Part shown: positions 7,776 to 16,213 of the stretch, in pieces
Position numbering within the stretch: the stretch's first letter is position 1
Layout of the letters: the number at the start of each line of letters is the position of its first letter
NCBI GenBank assembly: GCA_016865895.1
Contig: VGNY01000003.1
Location: 1 to 49,120, forward strand
From: Chloroflexota bacterium
GTDB lineage: Bacteria > Chloroflexota > Dehalococcoidia > GIF9 > UBA5629
DNA length: 49,120 nucleotides
Reading direction: 5' to 3'
Program-made: the position numbers and the translations under genes
Notes under the pieces: model-generated
Database searches by the model: none
Told to the model about the DNA's origin: nothing
The model's input: the letters and a program-made list of their open reading frames with translations, nothing else

Positions 7776-9497
7776 ATGAAAAACACCGCTATTGCTAAAG
7801 TATTCCAGGATATGGCTGATTTGCTGGAGCTTAAGGGGGAGAACCCGTTTAAGATTCGAGCCTACCAGCGGGCTGCTCGCACCATCGAGCACCTGCCTAA
7901 AGAGATAGAAATAATGCTCGAAGAAGGCGAGGACTTGCAAACTATACCCGGCGTCGGCGAGGCAATAGCCAAGAAAAGCACCGAACTGGTAAGAACCGGG
8001 AAGCTTCGTGTCTACGAAGAGCTTAAGGCTGAGTTCCCTGAAGGCATAACTACACTGCTCGAAATCCCCGGCATCGGACCCAAGACAGCAAAGCGGCTCT
8101 CTACCGAGCTGGGAATTAAGTCCGTGGATGACCTGGAGCAGGCTATTAAAGACGGACGAGTCGCCAGTCTGTTCCGCCTCGGCGATAAGACAGCCGATAA
8201 TATACTGCAGCAAATCCAAGCCCTGCGCCGTAAAGACCAGCGTATACCCATAGGCGAAGCCCTGCCCGTGGTGGACGAGGTCCTAAACGCCCTTCGACCC
8301 ATGCTGGGCGTAAAGAACCTGACCGCTGCTGGCAGCCTGCGCCGCTTCCGAGAGACTGTGGGCGATATAGACCTCATGGGCACCGCCGATAATCCCGAGG
8401 ATGTTATCAATGCCTTCGTCAAACTGCCCCAGGTAAGGGAAGTACTGGCTAAAGGTCCCACTAAAGCCAGCATCATCCTCCCCGGCGGACTTCAAGCTGA
8501 CTTGAGAATGGTGGAGCACAACTCCTTCGGCTCGCTGCTCCAGTATTTCACGGGTAGCAAGCAGCACAACATCGCCCTCAGGACCAGGGAACAGAAAAAG
8601 GGGCTCAAGCTGAGCGAATACGGCATAACTGACACTAAGACCAACAAGCTGGAGAAATTCGCCACTGAAGAAGCCTTCTACCGCCGACTGGGACTTCAGT
8701 ACATTCCACCAGAGCTGAGAGAAGACATGGGGGAAATAGACCTTGCCGAGCAAGGCAAAATCCCCAAGCTGGTGGAACTGCCAGACATAAAGGGAGACAT
8801 CCACGTTCACACCGACTGGAGCGATGGCCATGACTCCATCGAAGCCATGGCTCAGGCAGCCAAAGCCCTCGGTTATCAGTACGTGGCAATCACTGACCAT
8901 TCAGCAGGACGAGGCGTCGCACACGGACTTAATGAGGAACGGCTGCGACAGCAGATGGACGAAATCAAAAGGCTAAACCAGCAGCTCAAAGGATTTCGTA
9001 TCCTCACAGGTACTGAGGTAGACATCCGCGCCGATGGCAGCATAGACCTGCCTGATGGACTTTTAGCTGGCTTAGACATCGTGATTGCTGCTATCCACTC
9101 AGCCATGACTCAAAGCGAAGCGCAGATAACCAGGCGCATCCTCGGCGCTATTGAAAACCCGCATATTGATGTTATTGCCCACCCTACTTGCCGCCTTTTG
9201 GGTGAGCGAGAGCCGGTAGCCGTTGACATGGAAGCTGTTTTCCAAGCTGCCGCCAAATACGATAAGGCCCTGGAAATAAACGCCATGCCCAGCCGGCTCG
9301 ACTTGAAAGATATTCATGTCTACCGGGCTAGGGAGCTGGGAATAAAGCTAATCATGGGCACAGATGCCCACAGCACTGCCCAGCTAGGTTTTATGCGTTA
9401 TGGCATCGGTGTTGCCCGTCGCGGCTGGTGCCAGCCCAAACATATACTCAACACCTGGGCCATAGAGAAAATACTGGCTTTTCTTAAAAGACAATAA
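7776..9497 (+). CDS. polX: DNA polymerase/3'-5' exonuclease PolX
   Basis: Family X repair polymerase that fills short gaps in base excision repair. The ATG at 7776 (573 residues) follows AGGAGG; an in-frame GTG at 7764 overlaps relE. The N-terminal 8 kDa-like domain has helix-hairpin-helix motifs (IPGVGEAIAKK, IPGIGPKTAKR). The nucleotidyltransferase signature GSLRRFRETVGDIDLMG and QADLRMV provide three Asp metal ligands. The C-terminal PHP domain begins at GDIHVHTDWSDGH and carries further His/Asp ligands (ITDHS, HPTCR, GTDAHS), giving the Mn-dependent exonuclease. Length and order are typical of bacterial PolX. Confidence 0.96.
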   Translation: MKNTAIAKVFQDMADLLELKGENPFKIRAYQRAARTIEHLPKEIEIMLEEGEDLQTIPGVGEAIAKKSTELVRTGKLRVYEELKAEFPEGITTLLEIPGIGPKTAKRLSTELGIKSVDDLEQAIKDGRVASLFRLGDKTADNILQQIQALRRKDQRIPIGEALPVVDEVLNALRPMLGVKNLTAAGSLRRFRETVGDIDLMGTADNPEDVINAFVKLPQVREVLAKGPTKASIILPGGLQADLRMVEHNSFGSLLQYFTGSKQHNIALRTREQKKGLKLSEYGITDTKTNKLEKFATEEAFYRRLGLQYIPPELREDMGEIDLAEQGKIPKLVELPDIKGDIHVHTDWSDGHDSIEAMAQAAKALGYQYVAITDHSAGRGVAHGLNEERLRQQMDEIKRLNQQLKGFRILTGTEVDIRADGSIDLPDGLLAGLDIVIAAIHSAMTQSEAQITRRILGAIENPHIDVIAHPTCRLLGEREPVAVDMEAVFQAAAKYDKALEINAMPSRLDLKDIHVYRARELGIKLIMGTDAHSTAQLGFMRYGIGVARRGWCQPKHILNTWAIEKILAFLKRQ

Positions 9498-9537
9498 TGT
9501 AATGCGACACTTCAAGGCCGCCTTCCTATAGCGAGTG

Positions 9538-9585
9538 TAGCCTCGACCCTTTAGGGTCGAGTTCACGAGGTTAAAGCCTCGCAGT
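9538..9585. repeat. Double-hairpin palindromic repeat (GTAG-GACCC family)
   Basis: CTCGACCCTTTAGGGTCGAG at 9542-9561 is a perfect palindrome around a short centre, followed by CGAGGTTAAAGCCTCG at 9566-9581. The same two-hairpin design recurs at 48857-48912 and 49072-49120. It sits between polX and the next gene and may also help end transcription, though there is no T-run. Confidence 0.75.
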
Positions 9586-9617
9586 TAAATTACTACCAAA
9601 TTGAGAGAACCTCAAAA

Positions 9618-10319
9618 ATGCCACCAAAAGAGCTCAAAGACATCTCGAATACACAGACCGAAGCTGATGCCAGAGCAATCGAGCACCTTAAACAAGCTGT
9701 AGCTAAGGGCAAGCACTGGTATCTGGCTTTGCTCGAGACTATCGGATTGTGGAAAAGCTCTGAAGAAAATTACCGAGGGCGCCACTACCGCTACTTAATT
9801 GCTGGTGAGGCTTTTGATTGGCTGGTACTGGCTGAGCGCTTGTGTGACGAAATCAGCGAGTCCATACCGGAAAAGGAGAGAATCGACCTCCTTTTCTTTG
9901 ACCGGCCACCACTAGAGCTTACTCGTGAGGAATTCAAGAAGCTTATTGGGCCAGCCAAATATAAGGCTTATCTCAACTACCTTTACGGCATTCTGGCTGA
10001 GGAGGCTCTGATTTCGGCTGTAGTTGATGAGATTCGTAAGGAGCGTCGGGCTCTAGGCTCGAATAGACATGAGGACATTGTGGACAAAGCGTATCATCGG
10101 ATTTATGGTGAAAATCAGCAAACCCTGCTCGACAGCTTCAGAAGAGAAAAGCAGTATCCCAAACGCAAATCCATGACCCTGACTGAATTTAAGGAATTCG
10201 CCTACTGGCTATTCAACTATCGAGTTGAAAGATGTGACAAGTCACGAGTTGCCAGCGATACCAAGAAAGCCCTGACGAAGATACAAAGCGACCTTGCAGC
10301 CAAAAAGCTACACCTCTAA
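9618..10319 (+). CDS. Conserved-looking helical protein of unknown function
   Basis: A 233-residue soluble protein without a signal peptide or membrane segment. It is rich in charged helices: AIEHLKQAVAKGKHWYLALL, a central AGEAFDWLVLAERLCDEI, then DEIRKERRALG and a basic C-terminus ending AAKKLHL. I do not recognise a family, and no catalytic motif stands out. It follows polX after a repeat, on the same strand, and has no partner gene. Codon use looks ordinary, so it is probably a real gene. Confidence 0.6.
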   Translation: MPPKELKDISNTQTEADARAIEHLKQAVAKGKHWYLALLETIGLWKSSEENYRGRHYRYLIAGEAFDWLVLAERLCDEISESIPEKERIDLLFFDRPPLELTREEFKKLIGPAKYKAYLNYLYGILAEEALISAVVDEIRKERRALGSNRHEDIVDKAYHRIYGENQQTLLDSFRREKQYPKRKSMTLTEFKEFAYWLFNYRVERCDKSRVASDTKKALTKIQSDLAAKKLHL

Positions 10320-10341
10320 ACAACACGATTCAATACCCACC

Positions 10342-10401
10342 CCCAAATTCCAAACCCTAAGCATCAAATTTCAAACAATATCAAAATTCTAACAACCAAA
10401 T
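10342..10401 (+). repeat. AT-rich dispersed repeat, left copy
   Basis: CCAAACCCTAAGCATCAAAT, then TTTCAAACAATATC and AAAATTCTAACAACCAAA. A diverged copy lies in opposite orientation at 10802-10850, so the cupin gene is bracketed by inverted copies. The simple CAAAT/CTAA-rich wording resembles a dispersed intergenic repeat. Confidence 0.55.
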
Positions 10402-10422
10402 TGTTGCAGCCATTGATTAGCT

Positions 10423-10788
10423 TCAAATCCATTCCAAATCGGTTTTGGTTAGCTCACCACCAGCATCACCAGTATTTGGAGTACCTGCTGGCTCAATAAG
10501 CAATACTTTGCATTCTTGTTTAGCATATGGTTTGTGCTCGACTCCCTTTGGAATAACAACCATATCGCCTGCTTTTAAATGTAAGGGTCTATCCCTTAAA
10601 TCAATCTGAAAATTGCCGTCAATTACAATAAATGCCTCATCCGTTTCAGGGTGTCGGTGCCAGATAAAATCGCCAAAGGACCTAACTAATTTAAAATGAT
10701 AATCATTCATTTGGGCAATAATCTTAGGTGAAAACCGTTCACTGAACTTAGAAAATTTCTCTTCAAAATTTATTACTTTAATTTCCAT
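10423..10788 (-). CDS. Small cupin-domain protein
   Basis: A 121-residue single-domain cupin. The first cupin motif is recognisable in GDFIWHRHPETDEAFIVIDG (two His and a Glu as metal ligands), and the second in LKAGDMVVIPKGVEHKPYA with its His. Such one-domain cupins serve as mannose-6-phosphate-isomerase-like or sensor proteins of mostly unknown substrate. It is monocistronic, points toward polX and away from valS, and is flanked by inverted AT-rich repeats. The fold is sure; the substrate is not visible. Confidence 0.85.
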   Translation of the reverse strand: MEIKVINFEEKFSKFSERFSPKIIAQMNDYHFKLVRSFGDFIWHRHPETDEAFIVIDGNFQIDLRDRPLHLKAGDMVVIPKGVEHKPYAKQECKVLLIEPAGTPNTGDAGGELTKTDLEWI

Positions 10789-10801
10789 TGTTTAACCCCT
10801 A

Positions 10802-10850
10802 AGATTTTTAGTCATTAGAATTTGTTTGATATTTGTGTTTTGGGATTAGG
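10802..10850 (-). repeat. AT-rich dispersed repeat, right copy (inverted)
   Basis: Read on the minus strand this gives AATCCCAAAACACAAATATC, AAACAAATTCTAATGAC and TAAAAATC, similar to 10342-10401 in the opposite direction. It lies just upstream of the cupin start. Confidence 0.5.
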
Positions 10851-10872
10851 AACTTCTAGATGTGCGCTACAT

Positions 10873-13590
10873 CTAGCTGAGCTGTGCCAGTTCCTGTTCC
10901 AATCTCAGCAGCTTGTCTTTGTAGCTTTGAAGTTTGCCTCGCTCTTTATCCACAACTGCTGCCGGTGCTTTGGACACAAAAGCAGCGTCTTTCAGCCGTT
11001 GCTCCAGACGCTCAATTTCCCTTCGAAGTATATTGGTTTCATCCTCCAAACGTCGTCTTTCAGCTTTAAGGTCAACCATACCAGCCCAGGGCAAAACCAC
11101 CTCCGCTTCCTTCAGAACCAGCGCCAGTGCTTTTTCCTCTTTCGCTTTTCGCTGTTCGCGACTCAAAACAGCTAGCGGTCGAGCCTTGGCCAGAGTCTCA
11201 ATAACCTCAGACTTCGAAGCTATAGCTGATTGAAGCTTATCAGTATAAATGCGAGCTTCAATCCAACTGGCCACCGCCACTTTGTATTCCGCCCGCGCAT
11301 TGCGTATGGAGCGGATAATTTCAATCACTGATTCCATCACTCGCTCAGCCTCGGGGTCAAAAGCTCTCCCATTGACAACCGGGGATGGTGCAACCATGAT
11401 GGAATCTGAAGCAAGGCTCCCATTGGGCAAACGCTGTTTCAAATTCTGCCACAGCTCTTCAGTGATGAACGGCATAAAAGGGTGGAGAAGGCGAAGTGTC
11501 GTCTCCAGAACAAGAGATAAAACGGGCAGCGGAGAGGAATTTGACTGGGGCAAGCGGATTTTAGCTATCTCAATGTACCAGTCACAAAACTCACCCCAGA
11601 AAAAATCGTGGATTTGCCGCTCAGCTTCACCGAACTGGAAATTGGACATCAACTCAGTTACATTCGACACAAGGCGATTAAGCCGACTCAAAATCCAGCG
11701 GTCTTCTATCGGCTCACCTTGCGCTGCTACCAGCTTCGCCAGTGCCTGCCACAAGTCTACCCCCTTCAATCTTGCCAACACCGCAACCTCAGTTAGTGCC
11801 TGACCCTTTTTCGGTTCGACATCGAGGCTCTGACACACAAATCTGGCAGCGTTCCACAGTTTATTGGCAAAGTTGCGCCCGGCTTCCAACCTATGCTGAC
11901 CGAGATTGATATCGTTTCCCGGAGAAGTACCGGTAGTTACAGCGAAACGAAGGGCATCAGTGCCATATTCCTCTATGGCATCGGTGGGACTTAAAACATT
12001 CCCCCGCACCTTGCTCATCTTCTCACCTTTTTCGTCCCGAATCAGTCCATGCAGATAGACCGTGTGGAAAGGAATATCACCAGTGTCCTCCAGCCCCATC
12101 ATAATCATCCTGGCAACCCAGAAAAATAGTATGTCATACCCTGTTTCCATAACCGAGGTGGGGTAAAAATAAGCTAGGTCGTCGGTAGCTTCAGGCCAGC
12201 CCAAAGTCGAGTGCGTCCACAATGCTGAGCTGAACCAGGTATCGAGCACATCGGGGTCTTGAACGATATCATTAGAGCCACAATGGCTACAGCTTGAAGG
12301 TTCATCAACAGATACTGTCAGCTCGCCACACTTGCGACAATACCACACCGGGATTCGATGCCCCCACCATAACTGCCGACTGATGCACCAATCGCGAATA
12401 TTCTCCATCCAGTTGAGGTAGACCCTGGTAAAGCGCTCCGGTACTATAACAATTCGCCCATCGGTAACCGCTTCTATTGCTGCATCAGCCAACGGCGCTA
12501 CCTTGACAAACCACTGTTTGCTAACCTGAGGTTCAATCATCGTCTGGCAACGGTCGCAGTGCCCCACCGAATGGGAATGTGGCCCAATCTTTTCCAGCAG
12601 CCCAGCCTTCTCAAAGTCGGTTAATACCTGTTGGCGGCAAACAAAACGGTCAAGTCCAGCATAAGGGCCAGCTTCGTCATTCATGGTAGCATCTGGATTC
12701 AATATGTTTACTATCGCCAGGCCCTGTCGTTCTGACATCTCAAAGTCCACCGGGTCATGCCCTGGAGTAATCTTGACCGCGCCGGTGCCAAACGAAGGGT
12801 CAACTGCACTGTCGGTGATTATAGGAATCACCCTGCCGATGACCGGAAGGACAACCTTCTTACCGACTAGCCCTTCAAAACGCTTATCCTCTGGATTCAC
12901 CGCTACCGCAGTATCGCCAAGGTAGGTCTCAGGTCTGGTAGTCGCTACGGTGACATAGCCATCACCGTCGGCGAAAGGATAGCGGAGGTAATACAGATTA
13001 CCTGTTATGTCTTTGTGCTGTACTTCCAAATCAGAGAGAGCAGTCTGGCAGCGAGGACACCAGTTTATAATCCGCTCGCCCCGATAAATGAGCCCCTTGT
13101 TGTATAAGCGGGCGAAGGCAGTTCGCACCGCCCGACATGGTCCATCGTCAAGAGTAAAACGCTCCCGAGTCCAATCACAGGAAGCCCCTAATCTCTGATG
13201 CTGATAGGTAATCGAATGCCGTGCCTTTTTCACCCATTCCCAGACACGCTCAATGAACTTTTCTCTGCCCAACTTATGTCGGTCTAGCCCTTCCTCAGCC
13301 AGTTTCTGCTCCACCACCACCTGAGTAGCAATGCCAGCATGGTCAACCCCAGGCAGCCACAGAGTAGGCTCACCCCTCATCCGATGCCACCTGACCATAA
13401 TGTCCTCCAGCGTAGCCGTCAGTGCATGCCCCAGATGTAGCTCTCCGGTGACATTAGGCGGCGGCATAATGATGACGAACGGTTTCCTCTTGTGGTCTAT
13501 CTTCGGGATGAAATAACCTTGCTCCATCCAGAAGCTGTACCACTTCTGCTCAACTTGACCTGGCTCATAAGCCTTTGGAATTTCAGTCAT
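10873..13590 (-). CDS. valS: Valyl-tRNA synthetase
   Basis: Class I synthetase that charges tRNA-Val and edits misactivated threonine. At 905 residues it is a usual bacterial length. The catalytic domain shows PPPNVTGELHLGHAL (HIGH motif) and EKMSKVRGN (KMSKS motif); between them lie the editing domain (TTRPETYLGDTAVAVNP) and zinc-knuckle cysteines (CRKCGEL, CSHCGSN). A C-terminal coiled coil (LKAERRRLEDETNILRREIE) ends the protein, typical of ValRS. No T-box-like leader is evident in the short upstream gap. Confidence 0.97.
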   Translation of the reverse strand: MTEIPKAYEPGQVEQKWYSFWMEQGYFIPKIDHKRKPFVIIMPPPNVTGELHLGHALTATLEDIMVRWHRMRGEPTLWLPGVDHAGIATQVVVEQKLAEEGLDRHKLGREKFIERVWEWVKKARHSITYQHQRLGASCDWTRERFTLDDGPCRAVRTAFARLYNKGLIYRGERIINWCPRCQTALSDLEVQHKDITGNLYYLRYPFADGDGYVTVATTRPETYLGDTAVAVNPEDKRFEGLVGKKVVLPVIGRVIPIITDSAVDPSFGTGAVKITPGHDPVDFEMSERQGLAIVNILNPDATMNDEAGPYAGLDRFVCRQQVLTDFEKAGLLEKIGPHSHSVGHCDRCQTMIEPQVSKQWFVKVAPLADAAIEAVTDGRIVIVPERFTRVYLNWMENIRDWCISRQLWWGHRIPVWYCRKCGELTVSVDEPSSCSHCGSNDIVQDPDVLDTWFSSALWTHSTLGWPEATDDLAYFYPTSVMETGYDILFFWVARMIMMGLEDTGDIPFHTVYLHGLIRDEKGEKMSKVRGNVLSPTDAIEEYGTDALRFAVTTGTSPGNDINLGQHRLEAGRNFANKLWNAARFVCQSLDVEPKKGQALTEVAVLARLKGVDLWQALAKLVAAQGEPIEDRWILSRLNRLVSNVTELMSNFQFGEAERQIHDFFWGEFCDWYIEIAKIRLPQSNSSPLPVLSLVLETTLRLLHPFMPFITEELWQNLKQRLPNGSLASDSIMVAPSPVVNGRAFDPEAERVMESVIEIIRSIRNARAEYKVAVASWIEARIYTDKLQSAIASKSEVIETLAKARPLAVLSREQRKAKEEKALALVLKEAEVVLPWAGMVDLKAERRRLEDETNILRREIERLEQRLKDAAFVSKAPAAVVDKERGKLQSYKDKLLRLEQELAQLS

Positions 13591-13627
13591 ATCTCAAACC
13601 CCAGCTATAAAGCTTTTTAAATGCAAT

Positions 13628-13644
13628 ACGACCCTTTGGGTCGT
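13628..13644. repeat. Short palindrome ACGACCC-TTT-GGGTCGT
   Basis: A perfect 7-base inverted repeat around TTT, the single-hairpin form of the GACCC/GGGTC palindromes found at 9542, 24581, 48864 and 49079. It lies upstream of valS. Confidence 0.6.
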
Positions 13645-13695
13645 CTGTCCACAGCTGCTTGTATCTTTACCAACTAACTCGTCGATCAACTATAA

Positions 13696-13752
13696 GTAGG
13701 GACAGACCTTCAGGTCTGTCCATTTCGGACAGGTCTAAAGACCTGTCCCTAC
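13696..13752. repeat. 57-base palindromic repeat with GTAGGGACAG ends
   Basis: Begins GTAGGGACAGACCT and ends with the near-complement AGACCTGTCCCTAC; an inner AGGTCTGTCC pairs with GGACAGGTCT across ATTTC. This is a small miniature-element-like repeat. Its distal end overlaps the last codons and stop of the HicB-like gene at 13735-13923. Confidence 0.8.
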
Positions 13753-13923
13753 ATTTTCTGCAAGGTCTCTATTAGCTTCAATAATCAATTGTGTAGCTTC
13801 CTTCAGGTTTTCTCTTACTTCCTTCAAAGTCCGTCCCTGAGTATTTACCCCTGGAAGCTCCTCCACATAGCCAATATACCAGTCTCCCCTTTTCTCAATA
13901 ACTCCGGTAAACTCTCGTGACAT
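13735..13923 (-). CDS. Solo HicB-like (UPF0150) protein
   Basis: A 62-residue protein with FTGVIEKRGDWYIGYVEELP, then GVNTQGRTLKEVRENLKEAT, the HicB fold. No HicA neighbour and no DNA-binding tail. It starts 10 bases after coaBC ends and may be the last gene of that operon. The final residues (VGTGL) and stop codon are supplied by the palindromic repeat at 13696-13752, which suggests the repeat inserted into the 3' end and trimmed or replaced the original C-terminus. Confidence 0.75.
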   Translation of the reverse strand: MSREFTGVIEKRGDWYIGYVEELPGVNTQGRTLKEVRENLKEATQLIIEANRDLAENVGTGL

Positions 13924-13932
13924 TTCTTCTCC

Positions 13933-15420
13933 CTACGCTTTCCTGAGGCGATACTTCTTCAGTGGTTCAACAACCTCAAAGATAACTCCGTCACCAGACT
14001 TAAGCTCAGGATGCGCTTCGTACCACTTACCTAAACCTTTGCGCAGTTCAAGAGCACGATGGGTGCCACTCTTACAGAGACCCGCAGTAGTTTCAATTTC
14101 GCCTATGTCGGTTAACAGTGTTAATGACCTCTTGAACTCAGGAAATAGCCCCCTCTCAGCTACTGGAATGTGAATAAAATGACTATTTATATACGAAGGT
14201 TTCAATATGATCTCGAATCTCTTGCTCGCCTTGTCCAATAGCTCCACAACCCTATCCAGAATCCTATCCGCCACCTGCCTTTTGGGCAAAAGAGGTAACT
14301 CCTCAACTTTACCTTTACGGTCTATTATCACCACCTGGTTGGTATCAGCACCTATGCCACTACCCTTGGCAGTAATGTCGTTGGCAACGATAAGGTCAAG
14401 CTGCTTCCTCTGTAGCTTCTCTTTGGCATTTGCTACCATGTTCTCACTTTCCGCAGCAAAGCCAATACGGAGGAATTTCCCCTTCACCTCTCCAAGAATA
14501 TCAGGCGTCCTCTCCAGTTCCAGCGTCAGGCTAGCAACCTGTTGTCGCTTAATCTTGCTCTCAGCGACCTTTTTGGTTCGGTAGTCAGCTACTGCCGCTG
14601 CCATAATCAAGGCATCGGCCTTATCTACAGCCTTTTTCACCGCTTCGTACATTTCCTGGGCAGTGCCAACATTAACCACATCTACACAAACCGGCTTAGG
14701 GAGAGCACTGGGCGCACTTACCAACACCACCTGGGCACCCCTATCTCTAGCTGCCTCTGCCAGAGCATAACCCATCTTACCCGAGGAGCGATTAGTCAAG
14801 CATCGGACTGGGTCAACAGGTTCTTGAGTACCGCCAGCAGTTACCACTATCTTTTTACCAACTAAATCACCACTTCTGCCCAACACCTGGCATATAGTAC
14901 CCAAAATCTCACCTACGTCAACCAGACGTCCCAGTCCCGTTCCGCCTGAGGCAAGTCGACCGTAAGCCGGGCCAACGATAGTAAAACCGCGCGCCTGCAG
15001 CTTAGCCAGATTATCCTGAGTTATCTGGTTTTCATACATAGCCGCATGCATCGCCGGTGCTATGACAATCGGTGCCTTGGTCGCCAGCACCGTACAGCAC
15101 AACATATCATCAGCAATTCCAGCAGCTAACCTGGCTATCGTGTTGGCCGTAGCTGGAGCTATAACCACCACATCAGCAGCTTCAGCCAAAGCCACGTGTT
15201 CCACACTGAACTCGGAATTTAACTCAAACATCTTGGTAACTACAGGCCTGCCGGTGATGTTACGGAAGGTGAGCGGGGTTATGAATTCAGTGGCTGCTTC
15301 AGTCATAATGACCTCAACCTTAGCTCCCGCTTGTGTTAACTGGCTGGCCAAGTCAGCAGCTTTATAAACGGCAATACTGCCTGTTACCCCGAAAACTACA
15401 GTCTTTCCTTCTAACCCCAT
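13933..15420 (-). CDS. coaBC: Bifunctional CoaBC with an extra C-terminal domain
   Basis: Makes 4'-phosphopantetheine from phosphopantothenate: CoaB couples cysteine using CTP, and CoaC decarboxylates using FMN. Residues 1-180 are the flavoprotein half (GVTGSIAVYKAADLA; catalytic His in EHVALAEAADVVVIAPAT; APAMHAAMY in place of the usual PAMNxxMW). Residues 185-398 are the ligase half (VTAGGTQEPVDPVR, LTNRSSGKMG, AAAVADYR, VANDI). CoaBC normally ends near residue 400; here about 95 residues follow (LKPSYINSHFIHIPV to SGDGVIFEVVEPLKKYRLR), which I do not recognise from this family. coaX lies 4 bases upstream. Confidence 0.94.
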   Translation of the reverse strand: MGLEGKTVVFGVTGSIAVYKAADLASQLTQAGAKVEVIMTEAATEFITPLTFRNITGRPVVTKMFELNSEFSVEHVALAEAADVVVIAPATANTIARLAAGIADDMLCCTVLATKAPIVIAPAMHAAMYENQITQDNLAKLQARGFTIVGPAYGRLASGGTGLGRLVDVGEILGTICQVLGRSGDLVGKKIVVTAGGTQEPVDPVRCLTNRSSGKMGYALAEAARDRGAQVVLVSAPSALPKPVCVDVVNVGTAQEMYEAVKKAVDKADALIMAAAVADYRTKKVAESKIKRQQVASLTLELERTPDILGEVKGKFLRIGFAAESENMVANAKEKLQRKQLDLIVANDITAKGSGIGADTNQVVIIDRKGKVEELPLLPKRQVADRILDRVVELLDKASKRFEIILKPSYINSHFIHIPVAERGLFPEFKRSLTLLTDIGEIETTAGLCKSGTHRALELRKGLGKWYEAHPELKSGDGVIFEVVEPLKKYRLRKA

Positions 15421-15424
15421 TTCC

Positions 15425-16198
15425 TTAGTCCTTAGCCTTGTTCATTTCGTAAATCAAACGCAAGCCCTCAAGCGTCAAGTCGAGGTTTACCACCTCGATT
15501 ACCGGTGTTTCCCGGGCCAGGAGTTCAGCATAGCCCCCAGTGGCCACTACTTTCACCTCACCTCCGAGTTCCTGTTTAATCCGCCCCACTATGCCTTCAA
15601 TCAACCCAGCATAACCGAAAACTATACCGGACTGCATAGCGGCCACAGTACTTCTGCCGATAGCCCGTTTGGGGTGAGTCAATTCCACTCGAGGCAGTAC
15701 TGCAGTGCGGGCAAACAAAGCTTCAGTGGCAATAGCAATCCCTGGAGCAATAGCCCCGCCAAGGTAATCACCTTCTTTGGATACAGCATCAAAAGTGGTG
15801 GCAGTACCCAGGTCAATGACAATCACCGGACCACCGTACAGATGATGAGCCGCTACAGCGTTCACTATTCGGTCAGCGCCAACCTCCCTCGGGTTATCCA
15901 TACTGATTCGCACTCCTGTTTTCACACCTGATTCTACCACTAAAAGCAAAACTTTCAGATAGCGTCGGCAGGTTTCCTCAAAAACGCTTACCAGCGGAGG
16001 AACAACACTGCACAATATCGCATCTGTAATCTGGGAAGCAGCAATACCCTGGCGCTCGAAAAGATTGAGCATCAAGCTGGCATACTCATCCGGCATACGA
16101 TGAACCCCGGTAGCTATCCGCCAGGTAGCCTTCAACTTGCTATCATCAAAGACGCCGATAGTGATATTAGTATTGCCGACATCAACTGTTAATAACAT
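15425..16198 (-). CDS. coaX: Type III pantothenate kinase
   Basis: Phosphorylates pantothenate in the first step of CoA synthesis. At 257 residues it is normal for CoaX. The ASKHA fold marks are DVGNTNITIGVFDD (phosphate 1), NPREVGADRIVNAVAAH, DLGTATTFDAVSKEG (phosphate 2) and GGAIAPGIAIATEALF. It lies immediately upstream of coaBC, with nnr 15 bases before it, forming a CoA and cofactor-repair operon. Type III enzymes are not inhibited by CoA. Confidence 0.95.
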   Translation of the reverse strand: MLLTVDVGNTNITIGVFDDSKLKATWRIATGVHRMPDEYASLMLNLFERQGIAASQITDAILCSVVPPLVSVFEETCRRYLKVLLLVVESGVKTGVRISMDNPREVGADRIVNAVAAHHLYGGPVIVIDLGTATTFDAVSKEGDYLGGAIAPGIAIATEALFARTAVLPRVELTHPKRAIGRSTVAAMQSGIVFGYAGLIEGIVGRIKQELGGEVKVVATGGYAELLARETPVIEVVNLDLTLEGLRLIYEMNKAKD

Positions 16199-16213
16199 AA
16201 CACCCCATCAAAA

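Noticed and set aside
8283-8900. 205-codon minus-strand frame inside polX
   Set aside because: Antisense to conserved PolX and PHP motifs, with no recognisable domain or ribosome site.
11249-11803. 184-codon plus-strand frame inside valS
   Set aside because: Antisense shadow of the ValRS anticodon-binding region; serine-rich, low-complexity and without homology pattern.
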